Notes under the pieces: generated by a model
Told to the model about the DNA's origin: nothing
Seen by the model: only the letters and a program-made list of their open reading frames with translations
The model's database searches: none
Program-made: the position numbers and the translations under genes
Shown: piece by piece, positions 11,632 to 23,300 of the stretch
How the letters are laid out: every line of letters begins with the position of its first letter
Position numbering within the stretch: the stretch's first letter is position 1
DNA from: Siphonodentalium dalli
Taxonomy: Eukaryota; Mollusca; Scaphopoda; Gadilida; Siphonodentaliidae
NCBI GenBank assembly: GCA_032622095.1
Contig: CP136069.1
Span: 8,014,036 to 8,078,035 of the forward strand
Length of the DNA: 64,000 nt
Direction of reading: 5' to 3'

Positions 11632-12532
11632 TGACATCACTGAGGCGTCTTCCAGGAATATATGGTGTGTATGTCATGTGTATGAATGAGGTATGACAGG
11701 AGAGTGGTAAGGATATTTATTTATTCATAAGTGTCAATTCATTGTGAACATTATCCAGCAAAATAAATTATTTTGATGCCAAAATGGTGCCGTGTCCTTT
11801 CTATTTGTGTTTCTATCTATATGGTTTTAAAGGCAGGCCAGAGTAATTGTACTATTTTGGTTTCGAAATATTTAATTACACGGCCGATGACCTTTGAGTT
11901 CATTTAATCTTGAGTACATTTAACCTGTGAACTTTCACTGTACACAACTGATGACATTTTGAATACATTTAACTTGAGTACATTTAACCTGTGATCTGTC
12001 ACTGTACCTCGACTTGATAGTTAATCAGCCGCGGTCATATCGATATCGATTCCCGCCCATGTGGGAGGGTGGGAGCCATTACTTCTCGACTTTTGATCTC
12101 CCACCCACCCACCCAAAAATCGTACTGTAAAATTCTTATCAACTTTTGACTATTAATTAATGGACAAAATAAGCAACTGTCAGCCATGTGATATAATCAT
12201 AAGTAATTACCGTACCTCAATATTGTACTGGATAATGGTCATATTGATTGGAATATGTAGGCCTAATGAATAATGTTAATATGTTTATATTGGTTGAGCT
12301 GGCGGTGTAATGACATCACCGAGGCGTCATTCGGGAATATATGGTGTGTATGGCATGTGTGTAAATGAGGTATGACAGGAGAGTGGTATAAAGGTTATTT
12401 ATTTGTTCATAAGTGTCAATTCATTGTGGACATTATCCAGCAAAATAAATTATTTTGATGCCAAAATGGTGCCTTGTCCTTTCTCTTTGTGTTCCTATCT
12501 ATAGAGTTTTAAAGGCAGGCCAGAGTAATTGT
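11632..12532. repeat. Direct duplication of about 220-230 bp, copies 11632-11850 and 12301-12532
   Basis: Both copies run from 'ggcggtgtaatgacatcac' to 'aggccagagtaattgta' with only small differences, including a few-base insertion at 'gtggtataaaggttat'. The 450 bp between them hold small direct repeats of 'gagtacatttaacctgtga' (about 11910-12000) and nothing recognisable as a gene. No termini or target duplication were identified. Confidence 0.85.
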
Positions 12533-12766
12533 AATATATACAGATAGTATTTTATTATATGACTATCGTTTTTCTTTCCCCAATACCGCTATTGTATAGC
12601 GATCATTTCCTGGCCATCGGATCAGCTGCAGTTTGATCCGATGTCATACAACCCTTCCTCATCTCGCATACTGCGCATGACCGGAAACAGCAGGACAGTT
12701 CTTTCTTTATTTTTGATACTAGCGAGCGTGTGAATTGGTTTCATTTCATAATTAATGAGAGAAATT

Positions 12767-12812
12767 GTGCTTTTTAAATAAAAAGCATGTGCTTTTTAAA
12801 TAAAAAGCATGT
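12767..12812. repeat. Two tandem copies of a 23-bp palindrome
   Basis: 'tgctttttaaataaaaagca' plus 'tg' occurs twice in a row. Each unit is self-complementary. It lies just outside the left end of the TIR element at 12826. Confidence 0.85.
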
Positions 12813-13000
12813 CATATAATAAACCTGTTATCGCTGCAGTGAATTGATCTGGGCCATGTGACTCAGCACAGCCTGTATGACCTTCTTGTAATCTTGCTTT
12901 GTTCTTCTGGACATCAAAACGAAACAAAGAGGCAGTTGTTTTATAAATCTTGTTATTATTTATCTCTACAAAAGTCTCTAAAAACATATATTAACTTGAA

Positions 13001-13173
13001 TAAGGTCCCAATCGTCTTGACTCAAGGTCCCAATCGCCCGAGGTCCCAATCGTCCAAGGTCCCAATCGTCCCGAGGTCCCAATCGTCCCGAGGTCCCAAT
13101 TGTCCAAGGTCCCAATCGTCCAACTTAAGGTCCCAATCGTCCAAGGTCCCAATCGTCCAAGGTCCCAATCGTC
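13001..13173. repeat. Tandem iterons aaggtcccaatcgtcc
   Basis: Ten units of 15-17 bp, some separated by short spacers (ttgactc, aactt). Variation is confined to the last bases (tcc, tcccg, ccc). Confidence 0.92.
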
Positions 13174-13193
13174 TGGATACCGCATCACGTCTC

Positions 13194-13270
13194 GTTGAAG
13201 AGGTCAGATCGCTGGATCAAACTCGACGCCTGCGGCGGCTCGTTTGATCCAGCGATCTGACCTCTTCAAC
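13194..13270. repeat. 29-bp perfect-arm hairpin
   Basis: The arms gttgaagaggtcagatcgct... (13194-13222) and their complement (13242-13270) surround a 19-base loop. It lies next to the iteron block inside the TIR element. Confidence 0.9.
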
Positions 13271-14051
13271 TCGACGTGATACTTCGCCCCAGATCAATTC
13301 ACTGCAGCGATAACATGTATTTATCAACGTATATCATGAGGTGCAGTGCTTATGCGCAAAAGTATGGGAAGCCAAAGTTACATTTAATAAATAATTGAGC
13401 TTAAGCGCAAAAAGGAATATAAGAATATTCCTTATGGCGCTTAAGCACAATTAGAGATTCATTTTTGCGCTTAAGAGCAATAAAATATTCCTTGTTGCGC
13501 TCAAGCGAAATTAGATATTCCTTATTGTGCAAAAGCTCAATTATGTATTAAATGTCAATTTGGCTCCCATACAAGAGGTGCAGTTGCAGAATGAATAAAT
13601 AACACTCGCTCTGCTATTAAGAGTGCCATATATAGATATGGCAGAGTTATGGAGGCACGGACTCAGTATGAGTGTTCATTGCTTCATATTTGCTTAACTA
13701 AGTGAGCGTGAACAATGTTCATTTTTTATCGAAATGACCATGTGTCGATCGGAATGGCACAATTTGAGATACCCCTCTAACCATGCAGATCAAGCTTGTA
13801 AGTTGTATATTATGTTGTATATATCTTGTATGTATACATATTGTTTCCATATTTAATACTCTATATTAATGTGCCAATGTCATTATGTATTTCTTTGCAA
13901 CCTGTCCACACTTGGATGTTTATTGCAATAAAGTTATCTATCTATTTACTGGTATGTTTGGCAAAGAGAGCCTGTACTGCTGGTCTACTTTTGTCGCAAG
14001 CAGTCTCCGTTTGTATTGACTAAACCGGAGCACGAACTATGGGAAGAGAAA

Positions 14052-14315
14052 ATGGAGGGTTTGAAGAAAGGTTCTACTGAGTTTGCGGTGAAGAATAACT
14101 CAAATCCCAATGAAAGCGTCCCCGGACAAGACAGTTTGCGCGATAAAAATGATATTGCTATCAATATTGAGCCGTCGCAAGAGGAAAGTCACTGTGAATA
14201 TTCCCGTGGCCCGGGATATTCAAAAGAATCAAAACGATATGCACGCGCAATGATTGAGTTTAACAAATCCAGACAAATATTGGTGAACAATATTCAATCG
14301 TCTGTTTCCAAAGAG
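14052..14315 (+). CDS. raver-like: raver exon 1: N-terminus and start of RRM1
   Basis: 88 codons, ending in phase 0 at SVSKE before gtaatc. Residues 1-72 are a polar, acidic leader (INIEPSQEES), corresponding to the short pre-RRM region of vertebrate raver. RQILVNNIQ (74-82) is the RNP2 strand and aligns with RKILIRGLP of RAVER1. The donor lies only about 190 bp from the left end of the 11.9-kb composite transposon. Confidence 0.82.
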
Positions 14316-17300
14316 GTAATCATAAGAGAAATATATGCCAAAATGCAACCTGAGTGTCTAGGCAACCAACACTGAATGGGTACTTGACTCGGGCAGTCTC
14401 TGCTCACAGTATAGACTAGTTCAAGTTAAATGTAAACACTACGACTACGTCAGTACGTGTAATACTAGTATTTACTGTATTAGTATTACAAAGTTTACGC
14501 AGCATTTATACCCTGCTGGACAAAACAAGTGTCCACTTCAGCGCGGTGCAGTTAGCATTGCCACCGCAGCCCAACTGCAACTACACCGCTGCTCCACCGG
14601 CTAACTGCAGTTGGGCCGCGGTGGTATCCAGCTAACTGGGACCTTGGCTAACTGGGACCTTGGTTAACTGGGACCTCAAGTCAGGCTAACTGGGACCTTG
14701 GCTAACTGGGACCTTCTGGCTAACTGGGACCTTGGCTAACTGGGACCTTGGCTAACTGGGACCTTCAGATACAGTACAAGGCCCGTGGTTTTTTCAAAAC
14801 CACGCGTGGCCAACATTTTAACACGGAAAAAACACGGAAAAATCACGCGTGGTCTTAGCGTGGTCAACTTCAGAAAAATGGCCAGCGTGTTCAAAAACGG
14901 TCTGAACACGGCGTGTACATGCCGTGGTCATCCGAGTTCACGCCGTGGTCATCCGTGTTGAAGTCGTGTTATCAGCGTGATCAATTTCGGCAATATGGCC
15001 AGCGTGTTCAAAAACGTTCTGAACACGGCATGTTCAATGTCGTGGTCATCTGAGTACACGCCGTGGTCATCCATGTTGAAGTCGTGTTGATGCCGTGTTA
15101 ATAGCGTGGTCAGCCGTGTTTACGGCGTGGTCTGCACCCCAGTGCACAGCGGCATCTACTATTTTCAGGGACAGTGCGGGAGGTGTGAATAATCCGCGAC
15201 ATCAAATAGTTGCCGCAGTATTACTTGCGGTAGGCTTTTTTCGGGTATATTTGGCCCGGATTGATTTCGTCAATGAATAAAGAAGTGTCAGATAAAATAT
15301 TTTATAATAAAAAACAATTTCATATAATTAATTATATATATGCATGTTTGTTAATCCGTGTCAATGGCCTTTATATCCGCAGCCCTGGCAATTCAGATTC
15401 AGAAATGCCGTAGCCAATTTGATGTGCTTCGGCAGTGACTACGGCATTTTTACGTGCTGTCAAAAAGTGTGGCTTAATTGCTGTTTTGTCAAAATTTACA
15501 TGACTAATCATAAAACGTTTCAAAGAAGATGTGTACTATTTATTTCTTCCTGGAATATATAAATTGTATATGTAATACCCACTAACAGTAACCAGAACCA
15601 CGTTCAACCACGGCCGTGGGATTGAATGACTATTGAATGACAGAACCTGCCATGCCTCTTGGGGAATTTAAATTTCTTGAATGACGTTGCCTCACAATGA
15701 GTCAACTGCCAGGCTAATTCTGACCGAATTATGAAATTTGCCATACAGTATTCCAACAGTATAACTGTATTTGATATTTTGTCAAACAAAAAATATTTTA
15801 ATTTTTAACTTAATTTGTAACAAACGCAATATGCAGCCGCGTGTGCATAGATGCAAATATAGCAAGAATCTAACACGGCCACAGCGCCGTTACCTTTGAG
15901 AATTAGAGTGGTCTCCCATTGATAACATCTGAGTGACTGATTGTTTGTGAAGACCCCGCCTTCCCCCAATTTGAAACGAATCGGCTCACTCGATTGGTTA
16001 AATTCAATTGTCTGTCATCGTGATCACTAGACTTCTGCACTAATTTTCAAGTCAGCAGCTGGTTGACCTATTTCCATCAATCAAACTCTGTTGTACTTCT
16101 ATAACCACGTGCCCTTGTGTATATTTGTCGACGATGCGACACAGTCAATCAAGCGTAACCGACATCACCCATTCAAGTCTTTGACACATTGTGATCAATT
16201 CGCACGTGCGTACTACTTGTTTGCTACACGGGTGACTAGAATGTTGTGTATCGAGTGTAACTTTCTTGGAAAGCGCGGGGCACCTTCAAAGAAGCCGACA
16301 TTGTCGATTATCCGGGATTGTTGGATTGACACAGGGCGGATAATATAACTTTGATTCAATTTCATTTTGAATTTGTCACTTACTTTGAGTTCCCGGTAGG
16401 TGTTGGCTATCCGCTCCTTGACTGTTTTAACAGTTATTACTTTTGTCATGCATGAATTTGACCATGGATAAGAGAAATTCAACTCCCGTTGTATTGTTTT
16501 AAAACTATTCAATTTCAATCAGTGTCAGTGTCGGGTCAGCAATCCGCTACGGCAGTGTACTGCCGTAGTCGGAGCCGTTTACTTCAGCAAATCGCTTCGG
16601 CATTGCCGAATGCCGTAGCCAAATGTGAGGGCTGTATCCGTGTCATGTTTTGTTGTCGCATTTTATTTTAGTTGGCATTAATATTTTCTTGTGTTTGTTC
16701 ATATTACATGTATGCAAACGGTTTCGGTAGTTTGTGCGTCGATATCGTGTCCCAACAAATGGCTGAAAAGTTGGATATAACATTACAAAAATTCATAAGT
16801 TAAAGACATATTATGCACTCTTGAGTGCACTCCGTGATCATCCGTGTTGAAGTCGTGTTCATGACGTGGTCATCCATGCTAATAGCGTGGTCAGCAGTGT
16901 TTACCCCGTGGTCTGCATCCCAATGCAGAGCGGCACCTACTCTTTTCAGGGACAGTGCGGGAGGTGTGAATAATCCGCGACATCAAAGAGTTGCCGCAGT
17001 ATTACTTGCGGTTGGTTTTGTTAGGTATATTTGGCCCGGATTGATTTCGTCAATGAATAAAGAATTGTCAGAAACAATCTTTTATAATAAAAAACAATTT
17101 CATATATTGAATTGTATATATATGCATATTTGTTTATCTGTGTCTATGGCCTTTATATCCGTGTCATGTTTTGTTGTCGCATTTTGTTTGTGCGTCGATA
17201 TCGTGTTCTAAAAAATGGCTGAAAAGTTGGATATAACATTACAAAAATTCATAAGTTAAAGACATATTATGCACTCTGAGTGCACTCCGTGGTCATCCGT

Positions 17301-20300
17301 GTTGAAGTCGTGTTCATGCCGTGGTCATGCATGCTAATAGCGTGGTCAGCAGTGTTTACCCCGTGGTCTGCATCCCAATGCAGAGCGGCACCTACTTGTT
17401 TCAGGGACATGCAGTGCGGAAGGTGTGAATAATCCGTGACATCAAAGAGCTGCCGCAGTATTACTTGCGGTAGGCTTTGTTAGGGTATATTTGGCTGGAT
17501 TGATTTCGTCAATGAACAAAGAATTGTCAGATAAAATCTTTTATAATATAAAACAATTTCATATATTGAATTATATATATATATATGCATATTTGTTTAT
17601 CTGTGTCTATGGCCTTTATATCCGTGTCATGTTTTGTTGTCGCATTTTATTTTAGTTGGCATTGCTATTTTCTTGTGTTTGTTCATATTACATATACGCA
17701 AATGGTTTCGGTAGTTTGTGCGGCGATATCGTGTTCTAACCAATGGCTGAAAAATTGGATATAACATAACACACATTCATAAGTTAAAGACATATTATGC
17801 ACTTGTTCGGGCGCGTGAAACTGATTAGTTAGTATGCAGGCGCTATGCCAACTGGGGAAATGCAGAATTCTACTAACATTGCCGAAAATCTCAAACAAAT
17901 CGACCGTACCACTACTTAGAAAACATCGTCTGAACTACGTTCAATTTAAATATTTACTTCCCGATTCGGGACGCAACTATCGGCGGTAAACGAACACAAA
18001 CGATTTCGCCATCGGGGGGTGTGGGTCACTGTATTTAATGAATATATAAGAATTACGGTGTGTTTTGTCAATTTGGATATAATATTTGTAAAAATAACTA
18101 CTTTCAGCAAGATTATTCTCCATTTCTATTTTATCACCCTACCGGAGTGTTTCACATAACTTTAAACTTTCGCATTTAATGTTCAAAACGTAACTAAAGT
18201 TTTAAATTTTAATTTTAATAAACAAATTAAAAACTCGGATCAAAATTTATAAATAAAATTTAGTTTTTCCAAATTTAATTTAAAATGATCATTTTCAACA
18301 ATTAATATAATGTTCAAGAATTATCAATATCAAAGTAATTTCATATATATGCACACATTATTATGCTACACTCTACGGCAGTTTTAATTTACAATAAATA
18401 TATATAATTCGACGCTCTTGTATTCTTATACCACAATTATTATCTAGATGTTTTTATGGTTTAAATTGTTTGTTGCGTAAAAGAAACCGACCGTTCTAAG
18501 TATACGCAGCTAAATTTACAAGTATGTACAAACATCTGTCACAACGACCACACCTGATGAAAACAACACAACCTCACTTGCGGATTTACTTTCGACAATG
18601 ACTAGAGAGTTTGCTCTAGTTAGGCGCGAATTGGCTGCTATGGAGGGCGACTTGTCAACGGGTGTATCCGACAACCAGAGAGCAATAGAAACACTAACTC
18701 GACGCGTTACTGACATTGGACACACCAATCAAGAGCAGACAGCAACCATGCACACAACAACTGCGACACCCTTATCAACACCGCCAACAAATGACCCAAC
18801 AAGTGATGACGACATCCAACATATTGAGTCGCCAGCCGTTGAGACTGAGTCGTCGACAGGGTACAGTGACGCCGATATTCAACTGCAACCTGCCGATTTT
18901 CTTGAATTGAAAGAAGATGCGAAATCTCCGGGAAACTTTGCGCTCCGAGTCGTTCAGAAGCTTCTGAGCTCTATTTGAGGAGGACTCACAGCGAAAAGAG
19001 TACACTTACAACGGCGGGGGTCCCAGCAAAAAGAAGGAATTGCCAGCAGGGGTCAGATCGATGGTGAGAAGTGGTGTTTGTTATATATACGGCCCACAAT
19101 ACCAGGACAGAAAATTATTCCAGAGGGAAATCGTCGACGTAGTGAATGAAGGTTTGAGACGGAGAACAGAAGGCAAGGCGCAGACCAGCTGCTCGTGTTT
19201 CCTCAAGCTCCCCACGATCTCAACCAAACTCAACAGAGATCGAACTTGACAATCTGGAGGCCAACAGTCTCATCCAATCATTGTCTGTTGCGCAGAACTT
19301 GCTATTGGAACCATGTGCCATCATCGATTAAAGGGACTCAGTGACATTGTTATTTATACAGATATAATTTATGTAATGATGAAACCGTGATCGATTCGTC
19401 AGCTACATGTATACCCGCATTCACAACAGGTAAATTCGTAATTCGACACATGCTAAAATTTTACCCACAGTCTAATCAGAAATAAACCCAGTTTAATTCA
19501 CAGTTTAATTAATTCACAACTCACTTCATTGTCACTATAACATTCTAAAATCGAGACTTGTAGATCAATAACATTTCTAAATTATGAAACATGCGCTCAG
19601 TCGCTTTCGATCATGTGTTCATCATTATTCTCAGTGAGTTAAAACTCTATTTAACTTTTGTAAAGTGCTTGTACATGTATACATTGTATATCGTTGTTAT
19701 GTTTATCGTTGCGGTAACAATTTACGCCCCGTGCTAGGAAATACAGATAAGTTTGCATGCCATACATTCGTTCCATTCATTCCATAATCTTTGATATATA
19801 TGTTTGGTCTTATTTTTAGCAATCCGTTGTTATCATTCATGGCGAGAAAATGTTCAATATTCTCATTATAATATTTGGACTCCATACATGTATATCAAAT
19901 AGTAAACGGTTACATGTACACAGAACAATTGACCCGCGAATTGGACAAATACAAACCGCAAACATGTTACTTTATTAATTTTAGATATAGAGCATCTCAG
20001 ATGAGTTTCTATTTTATATGGAATTTATCAACCGAGTTTGCTAAATTCGATTTGAACCGATGTTTACCGAGGCTCAAATAAAATTTAGTGGACGAGGTTG
20101 ATAAATTACGTATAAAATAGAACGAGTGCGAGTTACTTTTTATCATTTGATCAAATAAACGCAAAATATTCATCGAAAACAACAATAATAAACTGCAGCG
20201 ATCGCAAGTCATATAAAGAATGGTGTGGCGTCATCGCACGCACTGATATTACACGTGTGTCTTATCGATAATTACTAAACTGGTTTTATGGGCTAATTAT

Positions 20301-23300
20301 GTGATAAATTGTAATATTACCTGTACACATGTACGTGGCATATCCATATTCATAGTAATAGAAATTGAATTGTTGTTGATGGCTGTACAAATTTTTATTG
20401 AAATAAACATTAAATGTTTTATTCAGTTTGTTGTCATTATGACATCCCACCCTACATAACAGTTCCAATGCACTCATGTTTGGCGAGATATTTCAGTAAT
20501 ATAGATTTCACACGGATTCATTTAAACAATTACGTTAATGTACAAATGTCTGGTAATTTTCTTTTATAAACACAGATTACGCGCGCACTGACCAGCTGGT
20601 GTAAATGTGTCTCATATCATTCAATAGATAGATATTGCAAGTAAAATGAGTCTGATTCATTTGGTGCGTACAATAACATCAATTCAATCACATACTCAAT
20701 CTTAAATAAATCCGTCATTTGATATCACATTATTCGTAAATTGACATGACAGATAATATTCGTGTCGTCGAGGATTGATATATTGGAAACAGACAGTTTC
20801 ACCCGAGTGTTTATAAAGAATTTCCTAATAATATTTGAGTGTGCTACAGTAAAACGAAAACTGTCTCTTTTTGGTCGAGGTTTAGTTTTCGTGTTAATAT
20901 TATAGCAGAAAAAGTCATATCGTCGTTGTACTGATTATAATTCATCCAAGCAAAGAGGGACCCAATCTACAAAGAGACCGCCAAACAATGGGCTGGGTAT
21001 TGTCATAATTACATAACGAGTAGTTCAACGTATGTCTCGATAATGCATGGGTTGATCATTGCCATCGATTACATAACGGGATTAAGAATCTCGATACTGC
21101 AGACGGTAAGTACAATTACACACACAGGCTGCTGTGTGTGTTATTTTTGTGACTTATAGAATGCCTGAATTTAAATAAGATACTGAGTAGATATAACGTC
21201 AAAAATATATCTTTAATAAAGATATGGAAACGGAATTTAAAATACAATATAGAGTTATGCATGTATATAGTATGCTTTTTCCAGGAGCGCAAAATGTATA
21301 TGTTAGTGTTATTTCTGTTCTAAGTTCATGCGTTCGTTTTCAGAAATTTCAGAGCATTTTCTAATATAATAAAACTATTCTGTTCATTTGACGATTTTGT
21401 TTTCGCGTTTATTGTCCTGATAATTGTCGACAATGGCGGTTATTATTTGCTGGATGTACAGTGACTGTATCTCAAGGTGTTGGCCGGTTAATTGGGTATC
21501 GATATATAAGTATCAGCATAGTATACCACAATGAAAATGTAAAAAATAATCCATTAAACATATTGCTAATCACCAAGTGTGTCGCCTAGTATATATGTAT
21601 CTAGGTTATCCCATAGTAATAAGCTGTATATATTTTGTGAAGATCACGTACGTAATATATTATCCAAACATTCGTGTAAATTAGTCAATGGGAATCCATG
21701 AGTCATTTGCCGATTTAGCAGTACCAAATTTATGACGATTGGACGTCGGCAACATGTCATATAGATCAAATAACTACCGAGGGGTATCGACCCCACTAGA
21801 AATATTTGAGTATACAGTTTGAACGGAAAATGTTTATTTCGGGAACATTTTGCGAGATTACTATAAACATTTTTAACGGAAAATTTTGCATGGTGCAAGA
21901 TGCGTCAGTTGTCGATTTAGCAGTACCAAATTTATTATGATCCGACGTCGGGAACATGTCATGCAAATTAAATTACTACCAAGGGGTATCGACCCCACTA
22001 GAAATATTTGAGTATACAGTTTGAACTGATAATGTTTATTACGGGCTGTGTTCCGGGAAATTTTGTGAGATTACTATAAACATTTTTAACGGAAAATTTT
22101 GCATGGTACAAGATGAGTCATTTGCCGATTTAGCAATACCAAATTTATGATTGGACATCTGTAACATGTCATATAAATCAAATTACTAACGAGGGGTATC
22201 CACCCCACTATAGAAATATTTGAGTATAAAGTTTGAACACAGAATGTTTATTGCGGGTAATTATTTTACCAGCAATATATATAATTGTTGCATCGTTCCT
22301 GTTCTAGGTATGTCTTTTTTGATGATTTTGTTTTCGAGACATAATCATTGATGAAATTTAAATGGAGAAATATTGATAACTATCGCTCAAATTTATTTTC
22401 ACTAAATATTATAAATTTTTTGTAAAAGATTAATTAAAATGGTAAATAAATCTAGATTGGTTTATCATTGATATTTCCCGATGTTTCAAACGTGATCAGA
22501 GCGTGTTTAAACGCGATAAGAGCGTGTTCAGATTCGAGAATATATTTTGGACTAGGGAGGTGATAATTAATTACGTAACGCACACCGCGAGCTCCGCCAC
22601 CGCGGCGTGCCAAGCCCCGGTCGCCAGCGATGCCTCCGTGTTCAGCCATGTTCCTCCGTGTTCCTCCGTGTTCATCCGTGTTCATGTCGCGGTCACCTGT
22701 GTTATGGCCGTGATCACACGTGGTCATAGCGTGGATGTTCCGTATTCAAACGTGATCAAGGTTTGTTTAAAACTAAACGGACATTGATACCAGAACCATT
22801 CTTAATTGAAACTTAATTGAACATTTATCAAAGGTCCCGTCAAGATATTTTCGATCAGAAGATGTAAATCTATAAAATTCAATAAATATATATAGTCATA
22901 TGTTCCTGTCAAAATATTCGAGTTATTTAGTATTAAGTTAGCACCCTGCTTGAAATAATGCATGTGTATCGGTACAATTCCGACTCCCATATATAATTTA
23001 TTTTTCTGAGTAATCGCGCTATATTGGTATCTTTACTTTTTCTGGGCCAATTTTCATAATCGACGGGTTGAATTTCGATGAAATTTCCGTTAAATAAAAT
23101 GGTGCTGCCCATTTGCTAATTTGAGCAGAAATTTCGAGAATATATTTTGGACTAGGGAGGTGATAACTAATTACGTAACGCATACCGCGAGCTCCATCAC
23201 CGCGGCATGCCAAGCGATGGCCGCTAGCGATGGCTCCGTGTTCAGCCATGTTCCTCCGTGTTCATGTCGCGGTCACCTGTGTTGTGGCCGTGGCCACCCG

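Larger units (their letters stand above)
12826..13315. mobile_element. 490-bp TIR element with a 16-bp iteron array on one side
   Basis: The ends are perfect 28-bp inverted repeats starting tgttatcgctgcagtgaatt (12826-12853 and 13288-13315). The interior holds ten copies of aaggtcccaatcgtcc (13001-13173) and a hairpin with 29-bp perfect arms (13194-13222 with 13242-13270). No transposase is present. No target duplication was found. The iteron shares the nine bases AAGGTCCCA with the iterons at 14.6 and 24.5 kb. Confidence 0.8.

Noticed and set aside
12050-12120. Promoter-like CA/CC-rich stretch upstream of raver
   Set aside because: No TATA, initiator or CpG-rich context could be defined and it is 2 kb from the first recognised exon, between two copies of a direct repeat.
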